DNA of 64,000 nucleotides from Nodosilinea sp. E11 (GTDB lineage: Bacteria > Cyanobacteriota > Cyanobacteriia > Phormidesmidales > Phormidesmidaceae). Below the pieces are notes generated by a model that worked only from the letters and a program-made list of their open reading frames with translations, was not told where the DNA came from and did not search any database. The position numbers and the translations under genes are program-made. Positions 16,213 to 26,548 of this stretch are shown piece after piece (positions within the stretch are counted from its first letter, which is position 1; each line of letters begins with the position of its first letter). The stretch covers positions 428,001 to 492,000 of the forward strand of contig NZ_CP136520.1 of NCBI RefSeq assembly GCF_032813545.1, read 5' to 3'.

Positions 16213-19209
16213 ATGCTTCTCCCGCCTCCCGCCGATGACGCCCCACCAGTCTCTATCCAGTCAGAAGAGTTGTTCCCGGTGGTGGCGATTGGGGCATCGG
16301 CGGGAGGGCTAGAGGCCTTTACCCAACTGATTAGCCATCTGCCCGCCACCACGGGAATGGCCTTTGTGCTGGTGCAGCACCTCGACCCCAGCCAGCCCAG
16401 CCTGCTGAGCGAAATCATGGGCCGCACCACCGAGATGCCAGTGCTGGAGGTGACCGATGGGGTGGCGATCGCCCCCAACCAGGTCTACGTTATTCCCCCC
16501 AATGCGGCGATGACCATTGTGGCGGGCGAGCTGCGGCTGCAACCCCGACCGCGATCGCGCACCGGCAGCCACACCATCGACAGATTCTTTAGCGCCCTGG
16601 CCCAGGAGCGGGGCACCAAAGCCATTGGCGTGGTGCTCTCGGGGGCCGATGGCGATGGCACCCTGGGCCTGGAGGCGATCAAGGCGGCGGGGGGCATCAC
16701 CTTTTCGCAGTCGGAGGCGTCGGCCAAATTTAGCAGCATGCCCCATATGGCGATCGCCACTGGGCAAGTCGATTTCATTCAACCGCCGGAGGAGATTGCC
16801 CACACCCTGGCTAGCCTCAGCGAGCACCCCTATGTCAGCATCTCCAGCCCGGCGGAGCCAGCAGCACCCCAGGAAAGCAACCCTAGCACCGACGCCCTAG
16901 CCGCCATTCTCGCCCAGATGAAGCGAGCCACCAAGGTCGACTTTGCCCAATACAAGCCCACCACCGTGAAACGGCGCATCTTTCGCCGTATGGCCCTGCA
17001 CCATCTAGAAAGCCTAGAGAGCTACGGTCAGTACCTGCGGGCTAACCCCAAAGAGGTGCAGGCGCTGCACCAGGAAATTTTGATTGGTGTGACCAGTTTT
17101 TTCCGCGATCGGGAGGTGTTTACGGCTCTGGAGCAAATGGTGTTTCCGGCTCTACTGCGCGATACTCAACGAGTGGCCCAAGAGGGCCAACGCAACCCCG
17201 ACCAACCCCTGCGCATTTGGGTAGCGGGCTGCTCGACCGGCGAAGAGGCCTACTCCATTGCCATTTGCCTGCTGGAGTACCTGGGTCGCCACAGCGCTAG
17301 CCCGCCGATTCAAATTTTTGCCACCGATGTCAGCGAGTTGGCCATTGAGGTGGCCCGCTTTGGCTGGTACTCGCCCAGCCAGGTCAGCGATGTGTCGCCG
17401 GAGCGGTTGCAGCGGTTTTTTGTGCCCGCTGACGGTGGCTACCAAATCAACAAAGTGGTGCGGGAGCTGTGCGTTTTTGCCTGCCAAAATTTAATCACCG
17501 ACCCGCCCTTTTCGCGGCTGGATTTAATTAGCTGCCGCAATGTGTTGATTTACTTTGGGGCGGCGTTGCAAAGCAAGGTGCTGCCCATGTTTCACTACGG
17601 GCTTAAGCCCGACGGTTTTTTGCTGCTGGGGTCATCGGAGACGGTGGGGGAGTTTAGCGCCCTATTTTCGCTAGTGGACAGCCGCTATAAACTCTACGCC
17701 AAGCAGTCGTCATCGCTGCCCTTGAGCTTTGACTTTGACCCCACTGCCTACACCCCCAACCCCCAGCCCCCCCGACCCGACCCACCTCGCGATCGCAGTC
17801 AAGACATTGACCTCTACGCTCTGGCCGACCAAACGGTGCTCAATCGCTATGGCCCGGCAGGGGTGCTGGTGAACGACCGGCTGGAGATTTTGCAGTTTCG
17901 GGGGCAGACCGGGGCCTATCTGGAGCCGGCCCCCGGTCGCGCCAGCCTCAATTTGCTCACCATGGCCAAAGGAGGGCTGCGGCTCGACCTGCGCACGGCT
18001 CTCTACGAGGCTCAGCAAACGGGCCAGGCGGTGCAGCGGCGATCGCTGCAGCTGACGACGGGCGATCGCCCCCACGCGGTGCAGATCGAGATTGTGCCCC
18101 TAGAGCCCCAGCCTGCGGGCAAGGCCTACTACCTGGTGCTGTTTACTGATGGTCTGGAGGGGGGCGTTAGCGAGGTTCCTGCCGCAGATGGCGACCCCGC
18201 CGCGACCCTAGAGATCAAGCAGTATTTGCAGGAAAACCTCGCGCTCCAGCAGGATCTCGACACCACCCGATCGCACCTGCAATCGATCATCCAAGAGCAG
18301 GAGGCCACCAACCAGGATTTGCGGGCCGCCAACGAAGAAATTCTCTCCAGCAACGAAGAGCTGCAAAGCACTAACGAAGAGCTGCAAACCGCCAAGGAAG
18401 AAATTCAGGCTACCAACGAAGAACTCAGCACCATCAACGACGAACTCTACCGCCGCAACGCCGAGACCACCCGGATCAGCGACGACTTTCAAAACCTGCT
18501 CAGCAGCATTCATATTCCCATTCTGATGCTGGAAGATGACCTGCGCATTCGCCGCTTCACCCCCACCGCCGCCGCCCTATTTAACCTGATTCCCGGCGAT
18601 GTGGGCCGCCCCCTGGGAGACATCAACCACCGCCTGATGGTGAGTGACCTGGAAGCCAGAATTTTGAACGTGATCACCACCCTGGAGCAGAGCAGCCAGG
18701 AGGTGCAGGATCGGTCGGGCCACTGGTACGACCTGCGGATTCGCCCCTACCGTACCCTCGACAACCGCATTGACGGTGCCGTAGTGGTGCTGGTGGATAT
18801 CGACAGCCTGCGGCGCGCCGCTGACCAGCTGCGCCAGGCCCGCGACTACGCCGACGCCATTGTGCAGACCGTGCGCGAAGCTCTGGTGGTGCTCGACCAC
18901 GATCTGCAGGTGGTGACGGCCAATCGGCAGTTTTATCAGACCTTTCAGGTCAGCCCCAGCGACACCGAGGGGCGATCGATCTTTGCGCTGGGCAACGGCC
19001 AGTGGGATATTCCTCAGCTGCGATCGCTGCTCTACGACCTGCTGCCCCAAGACTTGCAGGTCAACGACTTTGAAGTGGTGCACAGCTTTGAAACCATTGG
19101 CCCCCAGACCATGCGGCTCAATGCCCGCAAAATGACCCAGGTCAACGGCGACGATTTGGTGCTGCTGGCGATTGAAACCGGGGGCGATCGCACCGCTAAC
19201 GGCGGATAA
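16213..19209 (+). CDS. CheB-CheR fusion protein with coiled coil and PAS domains
   Basis: This 998-residue cytoplasmic signalling protein contains a CheB methylesterase domain (~20-210: VAIGASAGGLEAF with catalytic Ser29, QHLDPS His, SGADGDGTLG Asp). A CheR methyltransferase follows (~225-490: AGCSTGEEAYS for SAM, ISCRNVLIYF). After a linker and PAS-like segment come a coiled coil (~665-760) of repeated NEELQSTNEEL units and two PAS domains to ~985. There is no histidine kinase or receiver domain, unlike some relatives. Such fusions are thought to modify receptor glutamates, but no chemoreceptor gene lies nearby. The downstream neighbours are PAS and GGDEF genes. Confidence 0.93.
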   Translation: MLLPPPADDAPPVSIQSEELFPVVAIGASAGGLEAFTQLISHLPATTGMAFVLVQHLDPSQPSLLSEIMGRTTEMPVLEVTDGVAIAPNQVYVIPPNAAMTIVAGELRLQPRPRSRTGSHTIDRFFSALAQERGTKAIGVVLSGADGDGTLGLEAIKAAGGITFSQSEASAKFSSMPHMAIATGQVDFIQPPEEIAHTLASLSEHPYVSISSPAEPAAPQESNPSTDALAAILAQMKRATKVDFAQYKPTTVKRRIFRRMALHHLESLESYGQYLRANPKEVQALHQEILIGVTSFFRDREVFTALEQMVFPALLRDTQRVAQEGQRNPDQPLRIWVAGCSTGEEAYSIAICLLEYLGRHSASPPIQIFATDVSELAIEVARFGWYSPSQVSDVSPERLQRFFVPADGGYQINKVVRELCVFACQNLITDPPFSRLDLISCRNVLIYFGAALQSKVLPMFHYGLKPDGFLLLGSSETVGEFSALFSLVDSRYKLYAKQSSSLPLSFDFDPTAYTPNPQPPRPDPPRDRSQDIDLYALADQTVLNRYGPAGVLVNDRLEILQFRGQTGAYLEPAPGRASLNLLTMAKGGLRLDLRTALYEAQQTGQAVQRRSLQLTTGDRPHAVQIEIVPLEPQPAGKAYYLVLFTDGLEGGVSEVPAADGDPAATLEIKQYLQENLALQQDLDTTRSHLQSIIQEQEATNQDLRAANEEILSSNEELQSTNEELQTAKEEIQATNEELSTINDELYRRNAETTRISDDFQNLLSSIHIPILMLEDDLRIRRFTPTAAALFNLIPGDVGRPLGDINHRLMVSDLEARILNVITTLEQSSQEVQDRSGHWYDLRIRPYRTLDNRIDGAVVVLVDIDSLRRAADQLRQARDYADAIVQTVREALVVLDHDLQVVTANRQFYQTFQVSPSDTEGRSIFALGNGQWDIPQLRSLLYDLLPQDLQVNDFEVVHSFETIGPQTMRLNARKMTQVNGDDLVLLAIETGGDRTANGG

Positions 19210-19758
19210 AAGATATTCCCAAAAAATAGTTTGATTTAATGTATGAAAAGTATAGCCATAGTCACTTGGGTTAGGACATCCAGAAACCCTAGAAACGTTC
19301 GAATGTTCAAACGTTCTTGGAGAAAATATCTTAACCGGCCTGGCTACAGCTACAAGGTGAAATCAACAGCAAAAAACCAACCTGGCTGCAGGCTGACATC
19401 TACCCCATATACCTCGTAGGGGTATTGCAGTGCAATGCCCCTACGAGGTATATGTTTCGAATCGGGGGGGGTTGGGTTTGGTTTGGTACAACTGGCGAAG
19501 AAAGAGCTAGGATAACTCTGGCACAAAAATACCCAGATTTTTGCATCATTCCCAGAGTGCAGGGCCTACGCCCCTAAATGGAGGTATCTGCTTCTTTAAA
19601 AATCCCCTAAGTCCGCCGATGGCTATACTTGGCGAAATATATTGATATAATAAAGAGACTAAGAAGTAAGCGCTTTTTAAGCTGAAATCAAACTTTTAAG
19701 GCAGGTGCTGCTAGCCGCATTTTTTTTGGATGATCAACCATCCTGGGAAGCTGACCCA
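19210..19758. other. Gap with family A and B repeats
   Basis: A 549-bp interval with a reverse-oriented family A element (19251-19352) and a family B derivative (about 19401-19488). The latter's centre is a near-perfect stem ATATACCTCGTAGGGG...CCCCTACGAGGTATAT at 19407-19453. No coding sequence is supported; a GTG-opened extension of the PAS gene from 19705 is possible but not preferred. Confidence 0.6.
19251..19352. repeat. Family A hairpin element, copy 3 (inverse)
   Basis: Runs TATAGCCATAGTCACTTGGG ... GGCTACAGCTA in opposite orientation to copies 1, 2, 4 and 6; core GAAACGTTCGAATGTTCAA. It lies 41 bp after the CheB-CheR stop. Confidence 0.85.
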
Positions 19759-20442
19759 ATGGGTATCTCGCATCAAATTGAGGCTGTCTACCAACGTGCT
19801 CTGCGGCTGCGCGAGCAGGCCACTACCAACCCTGTCGATCCATCGCTGCTAAATTTGGCCCTTGACAACCTCTACCTCGTGCTCGAAGAGCTCCAGGCGG
19901 TAGATGCCGAGCTGCACCAGCAAAACCAAAGACTCAGCGCCACCCGAGGCGAGGTAGACCTCGAACGCCAGCGCTATCGCACCCTGTTTGAGCTAGCTCC
20001 CGATGGCTACTTAGTCACCGACAGCAAAGGAAAAATCTATCACGCCAACCGAGCAGCAGAGAGTTTATTTGCCCTCCCCCAGACGGGGCTGGTGGGCAAA
20101 CCCCTAGTGGTGCTGATCGAGCAGGGCGACTGGCCAGAGTTTCAGCGGCGGCTGGCTCAGCCCCACCCCGCTACACCCTGGGAAGTCATGCTCAAATCGC
20201 GGCAGCAGGAGCCAGTTACGGTGGCGATCACCACCAATTTCCTCAAAGACAGCCGCCAAGGGGTGACCACTATTCTTTGGTTGCTGCGAGACGTTTCTCA
20301 GCAGCGCCGCCTAGAGCAGCAGCAACCGACAGCCCACACCGATCTCGACGATCTAATCGCTGCCCGCATCGCAGAACTCACCCAGGCCAATGCCCAACTA
20401 CGTCAAGACCTCAACAACTGTCGTCAGGGCAGATCGCAATGA
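19759..20442 (+). CDS. PAS domain protein with N-terminal helical region
   Basis: A 227-residue protein with a helical N-terminus (residues ~1-65), one PAS domain (~70-190: RYRTLFELAPDGYLVTDSKGKIYHAN) and a helical C-terminus. It has no output domain. Its first ~120 residues parallel the next gene's product (QRALLLHQQA / QRALRLREQA; LVLEELQAVDAELHQQNQ), showing tandem duplication. The frame opens with GTG at 19705; the ATG at 19759 is preferred because it matches the paralogue's start. The stop overlaps the next start (ATGA), indicating translational coupling. It may sense a ligand and partner the neighbouring cyclase; that is inference. Confidence 0.8.
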   Translation: MGISHQIEAVYQRALRLREQATTNPVDPSLLNLALDNLYLVLEELQAVDAELHQQNQRLSATRGEVDLERQRYRTLFELAPDGYLVTDSKGKIYHANRAAESLFALPQTGLVGKPLVVLIEQGDWPEFQRRLAQPHPATPWEVMLKSRQQEPVTVAITTNFLKDSRQGVTTILWLLRDVSQQRRLEQQQPTAHTDLDDLIAARIAELTQANAQLRQDLNNCRQGRSQ

Positions 20443-21563
20443 GCACAATGTTTGAGCGCATTGATGCCGTGCAGCAACGGGCGCTGCTGCTGCACCAGCA
20501 GGCCAGCGCGTCGCCCATTCGGCCTGAGCTAGTGGCCTTAGCCCTAGAAGACCTCAACCTGGTGCTTGAAGAATTGCGCACCGCCCACGAGGATCTGCTT
20601 CAGCAAAATCAGGCCCTGGCCGACTACCGCCAGCAGCTAGAAACCGAGCGGCAACGCTACCAAGACCTGTTTAACCTCGCCCCCGACGGCTACCTGGTGA
20701 CCAATGCCAAGGGCCTTATTCAGGCGGGGAATGTGGCGATCGCCGCCCTGCTGCGACTGCCCCAGACGTCACTGGTAGGCAAACCCATGGTGCTATTTTT
20801 CCCGGTCCAGCACCGTCGTGCCTTCTATGCCCTGCTGGCCCAGATCAACCGTTCCAGCCAGCCCTTACCCACCAAAACTTGGGAAACCCAGATTGCACCC
20901 CGAGAGGGTACAGCCATCAATGTGGCCATGACCGTTTCCATCAGCCACGAGAATGGCGAAGCCCGCCTGCGCTGGTTGGTGCGAGACATCACCCAAAAAA
21001 AGCAGGCCGAAGCTAAAATTCACCGTCAGGCCTTCTACGACCTGCTTACCGGTCTACCCAACCGCGCCTTTCTCGATACCTATTTGCCCAAGGTGCTGGC
21101 CCAGGCCAATCGTCAACAGACCCAGGTGGCAGTAGCTTTTTTAGACCTTGACCGATTCAAAGCCATCAACGACAGCCTGGGCCACGGCGTAGGCGACCAA
21201 ATGCTGCACCAAGTGGCCCAGCGCCTGGCCCGCTGCCTGCGCGAGGAAGATTTGCTGGTGCGCTGGGGCGGTGATGAGTTTATTTTAGTGATCTCTCGGC
21301 TGACAGCGACAGAGTCGGTGGAGCACACCTGCGATCGCATTTTAGAGAGCCTGCAACCCTCCTTCGCGGTCAATGCCCACCAACTGCACATTGGCACCAG
21401 CATTGGCATCGCCCTCTTTCCTCAAAATGGCACCGACCCAACCACCCTGCTGCGCCACGCCGACCAAGCTCTGTATCAGGCCAAAAACCAGGGCCGCAAT
21501 ACCTACCGTTTTTACCAGTCGGAGTTAAACGTCAACTGCATTGGCGATAGCGAACCAAGCTAG
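20439..21563 (+). CDS. PAS-GGDEF diguanylate cyclase
   Basis: The 374-residue product makes cyclic di-GMP from two GTP. A helical N-terminus (~1-65) and PAS domain (~70-190, RYQDLFNLAPDGYLVTNAKG) precede a GGDEF domain (~205-365). The active-site RWGGDEF is intact, and a REED sequence five residues before it fits the RxxD product-inhibition site. LTGLPNRAFLD and ALYQAKNQGRNTY are further family motifs. It begins at an ATG that overlaps the stop of the preceding PAS gene by four bases; the longer frame open from 20277 is rejected for that reason. No transmembrane segment is seen. Confidence 0.92.
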   Translation: MSTMFERIDAVQQRALLLHQQASASPIRPELVALALEDLNLVLEELRTAHEDLLQQNQALADYRQQLETERQRYQDLFNLAPDGYLVTNAKGLIQAGNVAIAALLRLPQTSLVGKPMVLFFPVQHRRAFYALLAQINRSSQPLPTKTWETQIAPREGTAINVAMTVSISHENGEARLRWLVRDITQKKQAEAKIHRQAFYDLLTGLPNRAFLDTYLPKVLAQANRQQTQVAVAFLDLDRFKAINDSLGHGVGDQMLHQVAQRLARCLREEDLLVRWGGDEFILVISRLTATESVEHTCDRILESLQPSFAVNAHQLHIGTSIGIALFPQNGTDPTTLLRHADQALYQAKNQGRNTYRFYQSELNVNCIGDSEPS

Positions 21564-21597
21564 GCCTTAAGCAAGCTGATTGTGACAGGCTCTAAAC

Positions 21598-21690
21598 GGT
21601 GAGGGGGTCAGCTTCCAGCTCTCAGGTTTATGGCAGCTCTGAAACCCGAAACCCAACAACCTGCCACCTTTGGCTTAGCAGATTACTAAT
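21598..21690. repeat. Family E repeat, copy 1
   Basis: A ~93-bp segment after the GGDEF gene shares TCAGGTTTATGGCAG and the end TTTGGCTTAGCAGATTACTA with the segment at 38485-38582. Similarity is clear at both ends and weak in the middle. Confidence 0.45.
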
Positions 21691-21746
21691 AGAGTTAACC
21701 TTAGACATTGACTTAGCCGGTGAGCTCTAGGTAACGGGGGTGGACC

Positions 21747-23045
21747 TCAGGCGTCAAGGCTGGCGTTGATACCGATGGGGAAGCTGACTGTTACCGTAGT
21801 TTCTTGGTTTAGCGTGCTGACGATGGAAATCTGCCCCCCGAGCAGATCTACACATTTTTTGACGATGGTTAGACCCAGGCCTACACCCTGGATATTTTCA
21901 GCATTGGCGGCCCGATAAAATGACTCTAGTATGCGATCTTGATCGGCCTCTGGAATGCCAATTCCCTGATCTTGGATGATAAAGAAAAAGCACTTAGAGT
22001 CACAGCCAATCTGAAGTTTGATGTTTGGATTAGCAGGGGAAAATTTAATCGCATTGCTCAATAGATTGAGTAATATTTTGGTAATCAATCGAGCATCGGT
22101 AGTTTGGAACTGGCAGTCAGCCGCTAAGAGAACCTGAATGTCATGGCTAGGCGATTGGCTTGGGGACAGACTAGCGATTGCACCTTGGGCGATCGCCTTC
22201 AGATCGACTACACCCAACTCCGGGTTGCGATTGCCAAACTCCAAATAGTTCAAAAAAATCACATCGTCGATCAAGTCAGTCATCCGCTGAATAGCCGCTT
22301 GAATACGGAAAAAATGCTTTTGCCGCAGTGGCACAGTCAGCTGATCGGCGTAGTTTTCTAGCACCCCCACCGAGCTACTAATAATCGCCATCGGCGTGCG
22401 ATATTCGTGGGAAATAGCGGTGATAATTTGAGACTTAAGCTGACTGAGCGCCTGTTCTTGATCGAGGGCTTGCTTGAGCTGCTGACCCAAGGTTTGCAAT
22501 TGCCGGTTGGCCTGGGTAATTTCGGTCGTGCGCTGGGCAATGCGGGTTTCTAGCTCCTGGTTGATCTGCTGCAGAGCAGTTTCAGCCTTTTCGCGATCAG
22601 CGATCTCGCTCTGTAGCTGCTGATTTTGCGCATGGAGCTGCCGCTGCATGCGAACCAGGCGCAGCTGGTGCTCAATGCGGACCACTACCTCTTCAATTTC
22701 AAAGGGTTTGGTAATGTAATCTTCGCCTCCTACGGCAAACGCCCTCACCTTGTCGAGAGGTTCGTCAAGGGCGCTGAGAAAAATTACTGGAATAGCCTGG
22801 GTGCGCCCATCGGCCTTGAGCTGTTGACAAATCTCAAAGCCGGTTATATCCGGCATAATGATGTCGAGCAGAATCAGGTCGGGGGGGTTGACCACGGCCA
22901 CATCAAAGGTGAGTTCGCCCTTGATCACCTTACGAACTTTGTACCCCTGGTCGTTCAGTAAATTGGCCAGCAGCCTCAAGTTATCGGCACGGTCATCGAC
23001 GACTAAAATATCGCCTTTGGGGAATGAATCGTGGTCGTAGGGCAT
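21747..23045 (-). CDS. Response regulator-histidine kinase (REC-HisKA-HATPase)
   Basis: A 432-residue protein in which a receiver domain comes first (residues ~12-130: ILVVDDRADNLR, LILLDIIMPDITGFE with the phosphoacceptor Asp, KPFEIEEV). A coiled coil (~130-205) follows, then HisKA (~205-270, ITAISHEYRTPM with the phospho-His) and HATPase_c (~310-425: NLLSNAIKFSP, QDQGIGIP, GVGLGLTIVK). REC-first kinases are common in cyanobacteria and can take phosphate from an upstream partner. It is cytoplasmic with no sensor domain of its own. A 219-bp gap separates it from the upstream hybrid kinase on the same strand. Confidence 0.93.
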   Translation of the reverse strand: MPYDHDSFPKGDILVVDDRADNLRLLANLLNDQGYKVRKVIKGELTFDVAVVNPPDLILLDIIMPDITGFEICQQLKADGRTQAIPVIFLSALDEPLDKVRAFAVGGEDYITKPFEIEEVVVRIEHQLRLVRMQRQLHAQNQQLQSEIADREKAETALQQINQELETRIAQRTTEITQANRQLQTLGQQLKQALDQEQALSQLKSQIITAISHEYRTPMAIISSSVGVLENYADQLTVPLRQKHFFRIQAAIQRMTDLIDDVIFLNYLEFGNRNPELGVVDLKAIAQGAIASLSPSQSPSHDIQVLLAADCQFQTTDARLITKILLNLLSNAIKFSPANPNIKLQIGCDSKCFFFIIQDQGIGIPEADQDRILESFYRAANAENIQGVGLGLTIVKKCVDLLGGQISIVSTLNQETTVTVSFPIGINASLDA

Positions 23046-23264
23046 AGCAGCAGCTAGGTGGGGGACTTAGGTACAGGCTCCAGACCAGCGAGGTTAGTGC
23101 CTCTGCTGACGATAGAAAAAGCGACGGCACAGGGGGCCAGCCCTAGACACAAGACCCGGTGGAGGTGAATACAGGAACAAGCAGCCATAAAACCTCAGAG
23201 TTCAATGAGGGGATAGGAATGAGGGGATAGAGAATACGGCGGGGACAGACACGATCGCAAGCCT

Positions 23265-25343
23265 CTAGGGTTGAGAGATTAGCGCTGGCTCAGCAGCGGT
23301 GAGCCGCACAATCTCGTCTAGGCGAAAGTCATTGACTAGTTCAGTCAGCCCCCGAGCCAGGGTGTCCTCCTGGCTGTCGAGTTGAGCCACCAGGGCATAG
23401 ATGTGATCTTCGTCTGCGCCCCGCGCCGCCAGGTGAAGCTGGGCAATCCAGGACTGAGACTGACGGGCCAAGGCCGTAGCGATCGCCGCCTGACTAGGGC
23501 TAGGAACCACTGCCGTCGAGGTAACGGTATCGGTGTAGATATACTCTAGGGCCAGATACTGGGCGAGGCGATCGAGCAGCACCACTTCGTCGATGGGTTT
23601 GCGCACCAGGTCATTACAGCCTGCGCTGAAAATATTGGCCCGCTCGTCTTCAAACACGCTGGCGGTAACAGCAATAATGGGGGTCTTCTCGCCCCCGGCC
23701 ATGGCCTTAATCGCCCGTGTCGCCGCATAGCCATTCATCACCGGCATACGAATGTCCATCAAGATCAGGTGGGGCTGCCGCTGTTGCCATTGCACAATGG
23801 CCTGTTCACCATTTTCAGCTTCGTCAATTTCAAAGCCCAGGGGGTTTAAGAGCTGACGCAAAAACTGGCGGTTCTCCCAGTGATCATCGACAACCAGCAG
23901 GCGATAGGTGGGAGAACCGGGCACGACCCCCACCACCTGCCGTTTGGGGGCCGGCTCAGAAACAATAGCTGAGGCTGGGGCAACGGCGATCGCAACTTGA
24001 AAACAGCTACCCTGGCCAACGGTGCTCTCTACCTCCAGCCGTCCCCCCATCAGCTCAACGAACTGGCGGCTGATGGCCAGTCCTAGCCCCGTGCCTTCCT
24101 GGGCGTTACGCCCGGTTTCACTCTGTACAAACGGGGTAAACAGAGTACCGATTTCGTCCGCCGCAATGCCCGCCCCGGTATCCACCACCTCAAACCTCAG
24201 CGGCTGAGCCCCCGGCTGGGCCTCAGCTGTCGTCACCCGCAGGGTCACTGATCCGGCTTGGGTAAACTTAATCGCATTGCCCAGCAAGTTGAGCAACACC
24301 TGACGCAGCTTGCGTTCATCGCCGGTTATCCACTGGGGCACTTCGGCAGCGCAGTGGTACTCCAGGGTCAGCCGCTTGTCTTCGGCCCGCAAACCCTGCA
24401 TTTCGATCAGGGCTTCGAGCATGGCATGGAGGTCAAAGGGGGCTTCGCTCAGGGTGAGCTGACCCGCCTCAATTTTGGCCATGTCGAGCACGTCGTTGAT
24501 TAGCGACAGCAGATGTTCGCCGCTGCGGTGAATAATGCTCAGGGTTTCCCGCTGCTCAGTCAGACGACTCAGCTGGCTCTGCACTTGGGCGCGGTTCAAG
24601 TCTCGCAGCATGACCTGAGAAAAACCGAGAATGGCATTCAAGGGGGTACGCAGCTCATGGCTCATACTGGCTAGAAAGTCGCTTTTGGCGCGATTGGCCT
24701 GCTCTGCCGACTCTTTGGCCTGCTGTAGTTCGATCGTGCGGGTTTGAACCCGGTGTTCTAAGGTCTCGTTGAGCTGGGTGAGGGCGGTCTCGGTCTGCCG
24801 CTGGGAAATTGCACCGCCGATGCTGCCTGCGATCGCCATTAAAGCCGCCTGGGTGTTGGGGTTCCACTGGCGGGGTTGGTGGCAGTCGTCAAAGCCAGCA
24901 AAGCCCCAAAAATAGTCGCGAATGAAGATAGGCACCACCAAAATTGACTGAATGCCCTGGGGCTCTAACAGCTGGCGCTCGGTGGCAGGGAAGTCTTTGA
25001 TCACCCCCAAAATAGGCTGCTCCTGGCGCAGGGTGTCGTACCAGCGGGGCAAAATTTGCTGATATGGCAAATTTTGCAGCTCTGGATTGTCGATCTCTGG
25101 CGTCACTCCGGGGGCCACCCACTCCCAGCGCTGGCTGCTAGCCATACCCTTGGTTTCTGCGTGGAGATGGTTTTCAAAAACGTAGATGCGATCGACGTCG
25201 GTGGCTTGGCCTAGGGCCGCCAGCGCCAGTTGTACAGCGGCATTGGCGTCTTTGACCGTCAGCAGTCGGTTGGTGGCGATCGCAATGCCCTGGAGCAGGC
25301 GATCGCTGGGAGACAGGGGGGCAGACGCGTGCTCAGCAGCCAT
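23265..25343 (-). CDS. GAF-histidine kinase-receiver hybrid
   Basis: The 692-residue protein has an N-terminal GAF domain (~25-180, with [14 protein letters not shown] and [13 protein letters not shown]), a coiled coil, HisKA (~215-290: [21 protein letters not shown] would be the H-box; phospho-His in SHELRTP), HATPase_c (~330-450: [28 protein letters not shown]) and a receiver domain (~485-605: [13 protein letters not shown]). A ~60-residue helical tail follows. The probable substrate of the GAF domain is unknown. Start ATG at 25343. No membrane segment. The REC-HK gene lies downstream on the same strand, which may let the two kinases form a relay. Confidence 0.93.
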   Translation of the reverse strand: MAAEHASAPLSPSDRLLQGIAIATNRLLTVKDANAAVQLALAALGQATDVDRIYVFENHLHAETKGMASSQRWEWVAPGVTPEIDNPELQNLPYQQILPRWYDTLRQEQPILGVIKDFPATERQLLEPQGIQSILVVPIFIRDYFWGFAGFDDCHQPRQWNPNTQAALMAIAGSIGGAISQRQTETALTQLNETLEHRVQTRTIELQQAKESAEQANRAKSDFLASMSHELRTPLNAILGFSQVMLRDLNRAQVQSQLSRLTEQRETLSIIHRSGEHLLSLINDVLDMAKIEAGQLTLSEAPFDLHAMLEALIEMQGLRAEDKRLTLEYHCAAEVPQWITGDERKLRQVLLNLLGNAIKFTQAGSVTLRVTTAEAQPGAQPLRFEVVDTGAGIAADEIGTLFTPFVQSETGRNAQEGTGLGLAISRQFVELMGGRLEVESTVGQGSCFQVAIAVAPASAIVSEPAPKRQVVGVVPGSPTYRLLVVDDHWENRQFLRQLLNPLGFEIDEAENGEQAIVQWQQRQPHLILMDIRMPVMNGYAATRAIKAMAGGEKTPIIAVTASVFEDERANIFSAGCNDLVRKPIDEVVLLDRLAQYLALEYIYTDTVTSTAVVPSPSQAAIATALARQSQSWIAQLHLAARGADEDHIYALVAQLDSQEDTLARGLTELVNDFRLDEIVRLTAAEPALISQP

Positions 25344-25676
25344 CAGGGATCTCTAAAGTATTCGCATAGATCTAGCTTCTCGTTCCTGTCACCCCTTGAC
25401 ATCCGCAACCCTGAGGGAGTTTCGTTGCGGCTGACTACGCAAAAATACTGATGCTTGTCTGGGTAAACCTAGCGATATTCACGGAGAAATTGAGGCCCCA
25501 TTGGGCGGGGAATGCATTGAGGGTAGGGTTTAAAGGCTGGCAATTAGAGGATTCTGTTCCCCACCCCGCCGATAGCCGGAGCCATCAACGTCCCAGTGCC
25601 ATCCTGACCGGTTTTAGATCAAACCGTATAATCACGCAGACAGGGTGGCTTTACTTGCGTAGCAGCACCTAGATAG
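25344..25676. other. Gene-free region
   Basis: A 333-bp interval between the GAF kinase and the zinc-ribbon gene. An open frame from 25451 has unconvincing composition and no ribosome-binding site. No repeat or regulatory motif was recognised. Confidence 0.4.
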
Positions 25677-25898
25677 TCATAGGGGCCGAGGCCTGAGCGA
25701 AATGCCCGATGAGTGGGATTCGATCACCCGACCATTGAGAGAGCACATCCGCATCAAATAGTCACATCTAGGACATTCCGTCTCGATAATTTCCCGGCGC
25801 GGACACAAGATTGGCTCGGCTGACGATTGAAGGGAAAAATTACGCAGACTTTCGCACCCACAGTCGGGGCAGCGGGTGATCAGCGGTTGACACTGCAT
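25677..25898 (-). CDS. Small zinc-ribbon protein
   Basis: A 73-residue protein with two CxxC knuckles, RCPDCGC (near residue 9) and ECPRCDYLM (near 43), followed by CSLNGRVIESHSSGIS. The CDYLM...GRVIE ending is typical of small cyanobacterial zinc-ribbon proteins that databases sometimes label, misleadingly, as PriA-related. Zn binding is predicted; function is unknown. The frame opens at 25922, but the ATG at 25898 has GAGGTG eight bases upstream and is chosen. Confidence 0.7.
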   Translation of the reverse strand: MQCQPLITRCPDCGCESLRNFSLQSSAEPILCPRREIIETECPRCDYLMRMCSLNGRVIESHSSGISLRPRPL

Positions 25899-26548
25899 AG
25901 TAAGCACCTCAGAGACAGACAATCACGTTTGATGAGATTAAAAGACAGTGCGCTGAACAGCGGGTTGAGATGTTTAAATTGTGTCTCAATTGCAAAGTGC
26001 GCGAATCAGCAAATACGACGGTTCTTGAATTCCGTAGATTTACCCCACATTGGCCCAAACTAACCACCCAGTTTGCACGGGTTTCTACGGAGCTCGCCAA
26101 CCCGTCCTGCGCCCAACCATCCCTCAGCGATCGGGTCAAAGTTGCAATTGGGGCCAACAGTCCTAACTCACCGGCCCCAGCGGCCTCTGAGACCAAATTC
26201 GAATTACATACCCCCAATTCCCAACCGGTCAACCGGTAGGGGCGTTGGCATAGCCTGGCCGGAGGCCTTACCACCGTTCGCTCAGCAAAATCGGGGGTAG
26301 CCAAGTCGGCTTCGGTATGACCACGCCAGTAAACCTACTTAGGTGACAGCTCCGGGACAACACTGATGTTGAACCTGAGGGGGCATCGCTAGTGCGCGAT
26401 CGCCGTCTGAAGCGCTGGTTTTGATGTCTTGGGCCTGAGGTTTTGGGATAGAAGCGCTGGAAGAGGAGCAGATCGCTCGCCGATCGGGGCCAAGTCTGTT
26501 GAATACTAGTAAAGGTAATACGTCTGGGTTAGTAACTGGGGGAAAGCT
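25899..26548. other. Gap upstream of glyQ with a family B repeat
   Basis: A 650-bp gene-free interval. A long family B element occupies about 26191-26318 (ends ACCAAATTC and TCGGTAT, centre GGTAGGGGCGTTGGCATAGCC). The remainder presumably contains the glyQ promoter; no clear promoter boxes were identified. Small frames here are not supported. Confidence 0.55.
26191..26318. repeat. Family B repeat, copy 4 (long subtype)
   Basis: Reverse complement of the copy at 15263-15381; shares TAGCCTGGCCGGAGGCCTTA and ATCGGGGGTAGCCAAGT. About 128 bp, no coding capacity. Confidence 0.78.

Noticed and set aside
25451-25672. A 73-codon ORF in the gap before the zinc-ribbon gene
   Set aside because: Composition lacks any family pattern, there is no ribosome-binding site, and the ORF is in a gap flanked by genes on the other strand.
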